Source: Phanerochaete sordida (taxonomy: Eukaryota; Basidiomycota; Agaricomycetes; Polyporales; Phanerochaetaceae). From it: 64,000 nucleotides of DNA. The stretch is from contig BPQB01000025.1 in the NCBI GenBank assembly GCA_019973155.2, positions 124,001 through 188,000 on the forward strand, given 5' to 3'. A program made the position numbers and the translations under genes. This document shows positions 52,464 through 64,000 of this stretch, in pieces. Each line of letters starts with the position of its first letter. The first letter of the stretch is position 1. A model generated the notes under the pieces. That model had not been told where the DNA came from, searched no databases, and saw nothing but the letters and a program-made list of their open reading frames with translations.

Positions 52464-53900
52464 CGCAAGCGATGTGGGGAAGTAGAGACTGCAACTATCG
52501 CATCCAAGGGAACGACGAGCAAGGGATGGAGGGCGTTGTCGAGGACGTCGCCGACGACGAACGTGGTCGTGAGTGTGGGAAGTGAGAGTGGGGGACGAAA
52601 GGCGGCTAAATCCATACGCTGACACAAAACCACTGACCGAGCGGACATAAATAATTAGCCGCCCATCCCCGCCCACCTCTGGTGAGCACGACTGTCGCAG
52701 CTCTTCCCCCTGCGGAAGTAGAGTCCCTCACAGCCTCGGCTCTAACGCTCCGCTAGCAAGACACTATGACACGCTCGGGCCCCGCTGGACGTCGCCAGTG
52801 CGCACATCCTCGGTGGTCGTTATACTCAGGAGATGGTCCACGATCGCAGAGAGCATGTGGTCCAGTAGCAAAGAAGCATTGAGCATTTGGACTATTCGAT
52901 ATTTTCCGTCAGTTTTCGGAGACCACTGCCCGACGTCTTCAGGAGACTCTCATTGCATTATACCGCCCATCCCCCGACCATAGCGAAGTACGGCAAGAAC
53001 GGTCTGACTTCTCTAGCTAACTGTTCAAAGGTCCGGTCAGAGATTGTCGCACACAATACTAAATTCTACATATTCTGCGCCTGTGCGCGATCGGTTCACA
53101 CCGAGAATACACACCGAGAGTATTTCCGCCGCGAACATCCGCCCCGGCGCTCCGGCGTAGGAACGTCGGTCCTCGAGCACAGGTGGGCCGAGTGATGTCA
53201 TTACAGAGCCTCTCAAAGCGCGCTCTGCTGGACTTTCTGTAGGTATACGGGAGCTGTATTCGGCGCATACACATCCACATGGGACTTCACGGACGTCGGT
53301 AAGGGATGTACGAGGGAGGTTTGAACGGTGCTGATGATCACAGAGAGCGAATTCCAAAATGGGAAATCCCGAGATAACATCGAGAGTCATATGGTACTGA
53401 TTGCAAGACAGCTCAGCGTACTGTAAATCTGTCCGTTCGGCACTTCGTCAGTGCAGAACAGGATACCGGTGCATGTCCAATATCATCTCTGATAATGCCT
53501 CAAACGGCCTTAAATGCCTCATAGACCTGCAATGTGGACTTGACCTTCCGAGCGCCCGTTCGCTTTCCTGTAGCGCCTGGCTCGACTTGCTCACAGCATC
53601 CCACTATCACGCAGACCTACTAGCAGACCTACAGCTACTGTATGTCCTGCACCGTTCAGAGCGTGCAGATCGCGGACGTCACGGCAAGGCTATTTGGAAT
53701 TGCGCGGGAGTGCAAAGTCGAAAACTTTCCGAACGGTGTGCTCGTCAGCATACGATTGCGCCATAGCTTCACCATCGCACTCGCTATATAGCCTCAACCA
53801 CCCATGAAGCCCGCATTTACACCCAAAACTCCCCCAGCCTTCGTGGCGTACTCAGAGCGATACCATCTCCCTCTTTCTCTTGTAAATTAGACCGTTAGAC
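52464..53900. promoter_or_regulatory. Divergent intergenic region membrane protein / MET3
   Basis: 1.44 kb between divergent starts. A TATA-box candidate 'CTATATAG' lies at 53784-53791, about 110 bp upstream of the MET3 ATG. No coding region is supported in 52700-53780, where short ORFs lack splice logic. Confidence 0.45.
53784..53791 (+). promoter_or_regulatory. TATA-box candidate for MET3
   Basis: CTATATAG about 110 bp upstream of the ATG at 53901. Position and sequence are compatible with a core promoter; not otherwise tested. Confidence 0.35.
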
Positions 53901-55946
<2,046 letters not shown>

Positions 55947-56463
55947 GCGATTTAAATAGACTTGGCATACCTGCCTAACCCCATCTTGGCTGCCGTGGCT
56001 CCCGGAACCGCGTCCTCTTCCCCGTCGTAGTCGGACCGGTATATTCACGCACATTGTATACCATATCATGTATTCACGCCTCTTGCATATAGTAGACCAT
56101 CTGTATCATTCCACTAACCTCTGGCGAGAGTCGAGCGGCCCCCACTGCCTTCGCGTGCGACTGCTTGCGGTGAGATGGAGCCAAGATGAGGCTGTGCCTG
56201 GCGCCGCGTTCGCCTGCGGATCGTGATCTATGGTGACCAGGGCTGTGTAAGCGCCGCCGTGCCGTCCTCGCCTCGCCTCGCCTTCCGCCGCCACCTCAAA
56301 TAATAGACCCGCACATTCTTTTCATGTCTCTACTTTGACGACTCTACGCTACTAGTTCGATACCCGGACTGCTGCTTGCTTTTGCCCTTTGCTGCTCGGG
56401 ACACCCTAATCGCGCATTGATTTACCTCCGACTCGCCTGGAGCGCGTCCCACAACACCATACT
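55947..56463. other. Intergenic MET3 to aspartic protease
   Basis: About 520 bp, 3' flank then promoter. Nothing further recognised. Confidence 0.5.
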
Positions 56464-58260
56464 ATGAAGCTCCTAGCCACCTCGCTGCTGCTCTACCTGT
56501 CTTTTCTGCTCGAGGCCAATGCTATCCGTATAAGTGGACGACGGATACCATGGGAGGAGAGACTGCAAAAGCGGGGAGTGATGTCCGCCACACTACAAGA
56601 CGACGGAGATCTCAAATATTTTACTAATATCACCCTCAATGACGAGGTGTTCCCCGTCCTCATCGACACCGGAAGGTGTGTACAGGATTCTTCACATCTC
56701 AAGTACTTGCTGAGCTCTCTGTTGTAGCTCTGACCTGTATGTCGCGGGGAACGTCGCCGGAGCGGGGAACACGGGCAAGACGGCCACTGTCAATTATGCC
56801 ATTGGTGCTGCGTCAGGTAAGCCTCGAGAAAATCCTACACGCTTTGAGCGGTGCCCCTTACAATGTTCACCTCAAGGGCCTATCCTCACCGCCAAAATGG
56901 AGCTCGAGGAGTTCACCGTGATGAACCAAGCGTTCATCCTCGACCAGAGCGGAAACAATCCGAAGGGAGAGGGTCTCATCGGCCTTGGCCCCAACTCTGG
57001 CTCGGAGATCCATACTACGCTCAACAACCCCAACGGCGACACGCCTCTTGACCGTATATTCCGCCAAAACGCCTCCACACCAAACTACCTTACAATCTAC
57101 CTTGGCCGCAGCGAAGACCCGACAGACCCTTTCCCCGGCGACCTGACTATCGGACACCCCGTCACAGGCTTCGAAAATGTCACCAGCATGCCCAAGCTCC
57201 CGGTCTTTGAAGTCAGCGATGGCCTCGGGCAGCACTGGCAGACACTGCTCGATGCCGATGGCATCATTGGCCCCGACGGCCAGCCCGTGCAGGTCACGTC
57301 GCACGTCAAGAACGGCGGCAAGAACAGGCTCAACGCCATCTTCGACAGCGGCTTCTCACTTCCGCAGGTGCCCAAGTGCGTATATCTAGACCTGCTGTGC
57401 TCGGCACGATTTCTGATGCTGCGTAGAGCAGTTGCCGATGCGTTTTACGCACGCGTGCCCGGCGCGAAGCTCACGAATTACACTGGCCTGGGAGAGGTCT
57501 ACTCGTTGCCTTGCAACGTCGAATTGAACGTCACCTTCAAGCTCGGCAATGTCAGCTATCCCATGCACCCTCTCGACACCAGTCTATCGTCTCTGGGCAA
57601 GACGGACGAGCTTGGAAACCCTGTGTGTATTGGCGCCTTCCAGCCCATCCAGCCTGGTGCGGAGGCCTCTACGTACGACATGATTCTCGGCATGGCTTTC
57701 CGTAAGTTCCCTGCAAGCTTTTGCACAGGCTAGAGCTGACAATTATGGCAGTGCGCAACGCGTATATGCTCATTAACTATGGCGATTTCGTCGACGGCTC
57801 ATCGTCCAAGACGGCTGATCCCTACCTTCAGCTGCTCCCGCTCACAGCGGACCTGGCGGAGGCGCACTCTGACTTTGTTCGGGTCCGCCTGATGGGTGTC
57901 GACGACACAGGCGACTTCAAGCTCCTGCCAGCGTCGGTTCTTCCCCCGGACAACGACGACAACAGCGACAACGACGACGAGAGTTTCGCGCAGAAGGTGC
58001 ACCCGTACCTGCCATACATCATCGCCGGCAGTGCGGTACTGGGTGCCGCCCTCCTCATCGCCATCGCCATGTGCATCGCCAAAAGCCGCCGTCAGCGTTA
58101 CCGCCGCCTGCACGACCCTGCGCCTGCCGGTCTGGAATACGGCCAGCAGCACGGCCAAGTGTACGGTCAGCAATACAGCCAACAATACGGCGGCCAGGAG
58201 TACGACCCGTACAGCCATGATGCGCCGTTCACGCAGTACCAGCCTTCCCGACGCTACTAA
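56464..58260 (+). CDS. Membrane-anchored pepsin-like aspartic protease
   Basis: Five exons (56464-56675, 56728-56816, 56877-57375, 57427-57701, 57752-58260) give 527 residues. Signal peptide 'MKLLATSLLLYLSFLLEANA'. First catalytic motif 'LIDTGSSDLYVAG' (D68-T-G-S71), formed across the first splice. Second catalytic motif 'AIFDSGFSLP' (D257-S-G-F260), where the residue after Gly is Phe rather than the usual Ser/Thr. A membrane span 'YIIAGSAVLGAALLIAIAM' (within 444-465) is preceded by an acidic Asp/Asn linker and followed by a basic stop-transfer and a Gln/Tyr/Gly-rich cytosolic tail of 60 residues. The layout recalls yapsin-like or CtsD-like surface proteases, though the anchor is a transmembrane helix, not a GPI signal. 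Substrate unknown. Confidence 0.88.
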
Positions 58261-59205
58261 GCCTCGGCCCTTCGCTCCTTGTCCCTGCCGCCGTTTCATC
58301 ATCTCATTCCTATCGGACTCTTGCATGGGCACTGCTTCATCTCAGGGCTGTAGATATCTATTCACTCACAACGGACACTTGCTTCATGTACACACCAGCG
58401 TATTTAGTCGATACCCACAATGCAGAGCACTCACGCGTTGACTCGAGAGGGCTCCTGAGCAAGCGGCGGTGACTGTGACTGGCGTCCGGGGGCCGGCGGC
58501 GCGTGCGGGCGACGATCGGACGACTGCGGGCGGCGACGGCGCCCACGGCGGCTTATCTGGCGTGACAGCTGCCGGCCTCGACGCTGGGCACAGGGACGCC
58601 GGATTGAGCGGAAGCGCAGAAGAGGACGTGACGGGGACAATGAGCGGGGGTGTGACGCGGGTGACCGGATGTGACGGGCGTGGACGTTGCCGGCGACGAT
58701 GACCGAGGTGCTCCAGGCGGCGGCTGTGACGGCCGAGCTGCGGGCATGGAGGGGCTGTTTGCGTCCGCCGCTCAGGGTGTTGTTTGGCGCATCGATGCTG
58801 CAGCCATAGAGTTTGGCCGAGCACGCGGGGCTGTGATAGCTGAGTGATGGGCCGTGGCAGCTGCGTCGGCGACGAGGAGAAACGAGGGAGAAAGACTGGA
58901 GAAAGCGCAGGGGGCGTGCGTGCGTGAGCGTCGGATGCGTGACAGAGTCGGCTGGAATAGGGACATTATTATCTTGGATGATGCACGGAACGGTTAGGTC
59001 GGAGTTCGCCATGGGCGGTGACGATGAGGGGTGGCCCGGCGTCGACTGACCACGCGTGCGAACACCTCAGCCCATCCTGGGACGTCGGCTCTGGCGCTCG
59101 TAAAACCCCTTGTCAACGCCGCCCACCCCCCTCTCACCGCCTCACTCACTCTCGTCGTCGTCGCGCGCACGCGCTTCGGTAGCTGCTCATCGTGCATCTC
59201 ATTTC
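58261..59205. other. Intergenic aspartic protease to CHD1
   Basis: About 945 bp. GC-rich overlapping open frames between 58430 and 59030 show no protein family or splice structure. The CHD1 promoter lies in the right part. Confidence 0.5.
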
Positions 59206-62200
59206 ATGTCAACCGGCGGCCTTGACGAGGACTTCATGATGGCCTCCGACCACTCCCCCGCTAACCCCATGAGCGGCAGCAGTGACGAGAGCGACGACCA
59301 CAACATGCAGGTCGACTCGGACATTGATGTTCAGAAGGATGCCGACATCGACGCCGACGGCGAGTACGACGACGAGGACGAACTCGAGGACACCCCTCAG
59401 GTCTCCCACGCTGCGGCCTCGTCCTCGGCCTACCTCTCCAAACGTCCAGTGCGTATTCACGACGTTCTCGACGACCTCTGAGTTGACCAGATGACTGTTC
59501 AGGTGAAAGACGAAGAGGACTCGGTATGTATAATCACTTTTGATATTTATCCATATCAAGTATATGTTGCAGGGTTATGAGGATGATCCAGAGCCTGCCT
59601 CGGACGACGATGAGGACGCCTCTTACGCCGACGAGGAGTACGGGGTGACCAAGAAGAAGGCCCCGAAGAAGAAGAAACAGCCCTCGAAGCCGAGAGGTAC
59701 GTCGTATGCGCCTCTCATACCAGGGCGAAGGTCTTCATTGTGCATACATCCAGTGTCCATACGCCACACTCCGTCTGATTCGGACTCGGACTATGGTGCT
59801 CGCTCAAAGAAGAAGAAGAAGCCTCGCATCCCGAGCGACGAGATTCGCGTCTCGAGTCGTGGCACCAAGGTCCCGAACTACGTCGACGATGTCGCGGACT
59901 TCGAGCAGTTTGACGACGACGAGGTGGATGCAGGGGTGTACGGCGAGCCTCAAATTATGAAGGAGGAGGACGAGATTGAGATGGTGCTCGGCCACTCTCG
60001 CGACGAGGGACACCTGAGCGACCCGGAGGACAACTGGTATACCAACATCGTGCGTGGCGCATGTTTTCCCCTCAGTCCTCGTTTCTCATCGTACTCCAGA
60101 GGTTCCATATCAAGTGGAAGAACTTCTCGCATCTCCACAATACGGACGAGATGTACGAGTTCCTGAAGCGTTTCAAGGGGGTTAAACGTGTAGACAACTA
60201 CATCAAGGCGCACAAGGCATGGCTAGAACGTGTCAACCTACCTGGCCTCACTAGAGAAGACAAGGAAGCTGTGCTGCTAGACAAGGAGCGCGAGAAGGAA
60301 GAGTTCGAGACTTACAAGACCGTGGAGCGAATAATAGCCCAGCGGGAGAACGCGGACAGTCAGGTTGAGTACTTCGTTAAGTGGAACAACCTCAACTACG
60401 ACCACTGTACATGGGAGCTGCAGGACGAGATCCGCCCCATTGCGAAGGAACAGATCGACGCGTTCAGGCAGCGCGAAGCGGAGGCCAAGTTCCCATACAA
60501 GAGCACCGTCTATGCGAGAACATCTCGTCCACAGTTCAAGAAGATTACGGAGGACCCACCCTACATCGTGAAAACCGGCGGTGAGCTGAAAGACTTCCAG
60601 CTCACCGGTCTCAACTGGCTCGCATATCTGTGGAGCAAAGGCGAGAATGGTATCCTTGCGGACGAGATGGGTCTCGGAAAGGTCAGAAGCTTGCTTTTAC
60701 AGCTTCAAATCCGCTCATGTGCGTTATCCATAGACTGTTCAAAGCGTGTCCTTCTTGGCATACCTCTTCCATGAGATGAGGCAATATGGTCCTTTCCTCG
60801 TCATTGTCCCTCTGTCTACGATCACTGCATGGCAGTCTCAGTTCGCGACTTGGGCTCCGGACCTGAACGTCATCACCTACATCGGCAACGCAAACGCTCG
60901 AGAGGTCATCCGCAATTACGAGTTCGGCCCATCGAACAAGAAGCTGAAGATGAACGTTCTCTTGACGACCTACGAGATCACTCTCCGGGATGCCAGAGAG
61001 CTCAGTGACATCAAATGGCATGTTCTCGCCGTCGACGAGGTGCGCACGGAATTATCTAGGAGTGATTTGCATGCTGACCTCCCACAGGCCCATCGTCTGA
61101 AGAACTCGGAAAGCCAGCTCTACGAGGCTCTGAGATCGTTCTCTGCTGCATCGAAGGTACTCATTACGGGGACGCCGCTACAAAATAATGTCAAGGGTAC
61201 GTGTCGTGCGCCTCGCGCGTCTTCTGCCGCTGACATCTCATCACTCTGTCCAGAGCTGTTGTCGCTGATGCACTTCTTGATGCCCGAGAAGTGTGCGTGG
61301 CTTCTTCCGAGTCATCTTCGTTCCCTGCGCGCTAACCTAACCGCCGTCTTCTCGCTGGTACTTCTGTTGTGTCGACCAATAGTCCAACTCACGAACGAGT
61401 TCGATCTCACCGATGTGGATCACGAGCAGAAGATCAAAGAGCTGCACAAGCAGCTCGAGGAGCTCATGCTTCGTCGGCTCAAGAAGGATGTTCTGACGGA
61501 GCTACCTACGAAGAGCGAGCGGATCCTTCGGGTAGAGATGTCGGCTTTGCAGACGCATCTGTACAAGAACATCCTGACGAAGGTGAGGCGCAAGCCTACC
61601 GACTTGCCTCATCTGCTCACTGCTCCTACGATAGAACTTCCAAGGTCTCGTCAAGAGCGCGAACGGTAACACGAACATCAGCTTGCTCAACATCGGCGAG
61701 TGATACTCATTGTTGATCACCCCGATCGTACTGACGCATGGACATTAGCAATGGAGCTGAAGAAGGCGGCCAACCACCCATATCTTTTTGAGGGCGTTGA
61801 GCCGGAGTCTGCGACGAACGAGGAGCTCCTGAAGGGCATTGTCATGAACAGCGGCAAGATGGTGCTCCTCGATAAGCTCCTTGCGCGCCTCCGTCAAGAC
61901 GGCCATCGCGTGCTCATCTTTAGTCAGATGGTCCGCATGCTTGACCTGCTCAGCGAGTACATGCAGCTGCGTGGGTACCAGTTTCAGCGCCTGGACGGCA
62001 TGGTCTCCTCCGAGGCGAGGAAGAAGTCGATCGCCCACTTCAACGCCCCCGGGTCACCAGACTTCGCCTTCTTGCTCTCGACGCGCGCCGGCGGCCTCGG
62101 TATCAACCTCGAGACAGCCGATACCGTAATCATCTTCGACGTGAGTTGACGTGTTTCGCGCTCCGACAGGTGAACGCGGAAGCCTCGTTGCTGACCCTGG

Positions 62201-64000
62201 ACCCTGCAGAGCGACTGGAATCCGCAGAACGACCTACAAGCCATGGCGCGCGCACATCGGATTGGCCAGAAGTCGCACGTCAGTGTGTACCGATTCGTGA
62301 GCAAGGATACCATGGAGGAGGACGTCCTAGAGCGAGCGAAGAAGAAGATGGTGCTCGAATATGCCAGTACGTTTCACCGGCCGGAATCGCGGAAGGGTCT
62401 AGGCCGTAACTGACCCTTTTCATTTCAGTTATCAACCAGATGGACACGTCGCAAGCACACCTCAGCTCCAAGGCAGGCGGTACGAGGGAGAACGCGAAGC
62501 CTAACGACCTCAGCAAGGACGAACTGCATGCCGTCCTCAAGTATGGCGCACAGAGGATGTGAGTCGGCCGCTAGCAGCGTGTATCGATGGCCTATGCAAC
62601 GTCGTACTGACCATCATATGACAGTTTCGACAAGGATGACAGCCAGCAGAATCAGAAGCTGGATGAGATGGATCTGGATGATATTCTCAAGACAGCCGAG
62701 CAGCACGAGACGATGGCCGCCAATAACGAAGGGGCCTCTCTCGGTGGCGAGGGTTTCTTGGCCCAGTTTGCGAACGTCAGCGATGTCAAGAACGACATGA
62801 GCTGGGAGGACATCATCCCCCTCGAGGAGCGGCAGAAGTTCGAGGAAGAGGAAGCGAACCGACAAGCGGAGGAGCTAGCCGCCCAGGAGAGGGAAACGAA
62901 GGATCGCAAGCGTTCCCACGCGCCTGTTTCCTACGAGGGCATGGATGTCGAGCAGCCAGCGGCTCCATCTGCACCAAAGAAGCCTAAACATCCCGCACCT
63001 CAACGCAAGACCGCCAGCCAGAAGGCCATGGAGCTCAAGGAACGCGACGTCCGAGTCCTCATCCGGAGTCTGCAGCGATGGGGCGATATCCGGCAGCGAT
63101 ACGATGTCATAGTATGTGGCCCGTGCTTCCTTTGTCCGCATCGACTAACCGCTGGAACTCAGGTCCAAGAGGCTAAGCTTCAAGACAAGAACCGCGGCAT
63201 GATTATCGACACGTCCGATGACATCGTTGAGCTGTGTGCTCATGCGGTGTCTCAGGCCAACCAGGAGAAGCGGGCGCGTCTGGAAGCTGGTGAGCAGCTG
63301 ACCAATGCGCAGAAGAGCAAAGCAGTCCTCGTCACCTACCGCAACGTTGGGAACATCAATGCCGAAACCGTCCTCTCCCGGCATCGAGATCTCCAAGTGC
63401 TCTTCAAGTATCTCAGCGAACTCGAAGATCCATATCAGTGGACGATACCCATCGACAACATCCGCCCGACACTCAACTGGTCAGGGCGGTGGGGTCCCCA
63501 AGACGACGCGATGCTGCTGGTCGGCGCATATCTGTACGGATTCGGCAACTGGGAGGCGATGCAGAAGGACTCCCGGCTGGGGCTCGAGGGCAAGTTCTTT
63601 TTGGAAGAAGGGAAGAAGGGCGAAGACACCTCTACGAGGCCGATACCCAACGCCATTCACCTTGTACGCAGAGGCGACTACCTGCTCGGCATCCTCCGGG
63701 AACACGATGAGAAGATCCGTGCGATTGAGAGCACGCTGCAGCGCAAGACGAGCGGCGGCTACAAGGCCTCGCTCTCACCGCCACCACCAGTCCCCTCGAC
63801 GTCGTACACCTCGTCGATCAAGAGGAGAGCCGAGAGCGAGGCTGTGGCTTCTGTTGAGGAGGGGAGCACGAAGAAGCGGAAGCGTAGGCCAACACCTACC
63901 TTCACCGACTCTTCGTCGTCCGATGAGTGGTGCGTAGCCCATTATTCTCACACTCAACCGTGTACTGATCACTCCCAGTAGTCCGTCAATGGATGAAGCA
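59206..64000 (+). CDS. CHD1: Chromatin remodelling ATPase CHD1, 5' part
   Basis: Sixteen exons are visible, the first at 59206-59448 and the last entering at 63979 and cut by the window edge; at least 1,312 residues. Order: acidic, Lys-rich N-terminus; tandem chromodomains (about 190-345; '[15 protein letters not shown]' and '[19 protein letters not shown]'), which in Chd1 family members read H3K4 methylation; SNF2 ATPase with '[20 protein letters not shown]' (Walker A) and 'AVDEAH' (523-526); helicase C with '[18 protein letters not shown]', '[20 protein letters not shown]' and 'ARAHRIGQ'; then a Glu/Lys-rich bridge and the SANT-SLIDE-like region ('[20 protein letters not shown]'). The intron at 61696-61748 must be GC-AG to join '[19 protein letters not shown]'. 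Slides and spaces nucleosomes in transcribed genes. Exon 2 is 21 bases. Confidence 0.95.

Noticed and set aside
53401..53766. 121-residue frame upstream of MET3
   Set aside because: No conserved motif, no splice logic, unusual composition; treated as intergenic.

Overview
This window is nuclear DNA of a filamentous basidiomycete. Genes are dense and GC-rich, and most are split by many 45-90 bp GT-AG introns, often with a CTGAC/CTAAC branch site. The encoded set (Ert1/AcuK regulator, Pex5, Dal2-Dal3 fusion, Met3 with an APS-kinase-like tail, Chd1, PP5, Ero1, CACTA-like transposase) fits an Agaricomycete, plausibly a polypore. The order-level placement is inference. All exon models were spliced by hand from the sequence and checked for frame.

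Region 1-17,941 is dominated by a rearrangement. After the 3' end of an ACR3 arsenite transporter, a 3,735-bp segment (1032-4766) carries CDC26, PRA1 and the 3' part of an ERT1/AcuK gene. The same segment, identical wherever compared, recurs in direct orientation at 13211-16945, where ERT1 is complete. Exactly between the copies lies an 8,444-bp mobile element (4767-13210). It has inverted terminal repeats, an intact 1,130-aa CACTA/Tnp2-like transposase, an unrecognised cargo gene with a serine/alanine/proline repeat, and a possibly decayed second cargo gene. The element therefore marks the junction of a very young tandem duplication and truncates the left ERT1 copy.

18,400-30,859 holds housekeeping and regulatory genes: a mitochondrial-type release-factor glutamine methyltransferase (MTQ1/HemK), an F-box protein, the peroxisomal import receptor PEX5, a C2H2 regulator, and a hormone-sensitive-lipase-like hydrolase with a long disordered tail. 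31,368-35,332 has two metabolic genes: a fused allantoicase/ureidoglycolate lyase (purine nitrogen salvage) and methylthioribose-1-phosphate isomerase MRI1 (methionine salvage). 37,091-44,295 has a secreted lysozyme-like protein, a large F-box protein and phosphatase PP5.

44,788-47,425 carries two paralogous, apparently undescribed single-zinc-finger genes with a conserved intron position. They are followed by ERO1, a single-pass membrane protein, ATP sulfurylase MET3, a membrane-anchored aspartic protease, and the chromatin remodeller CHD1, which runs off the right edge. No tRNA, rRNA or CRISPR was seen. The points that most deserve follow-up are the transposon-at-junction duplication, the element's cargo, the paralogous finger pair, a 5-nt micro-exon in PP5, and several GC-AG introns.
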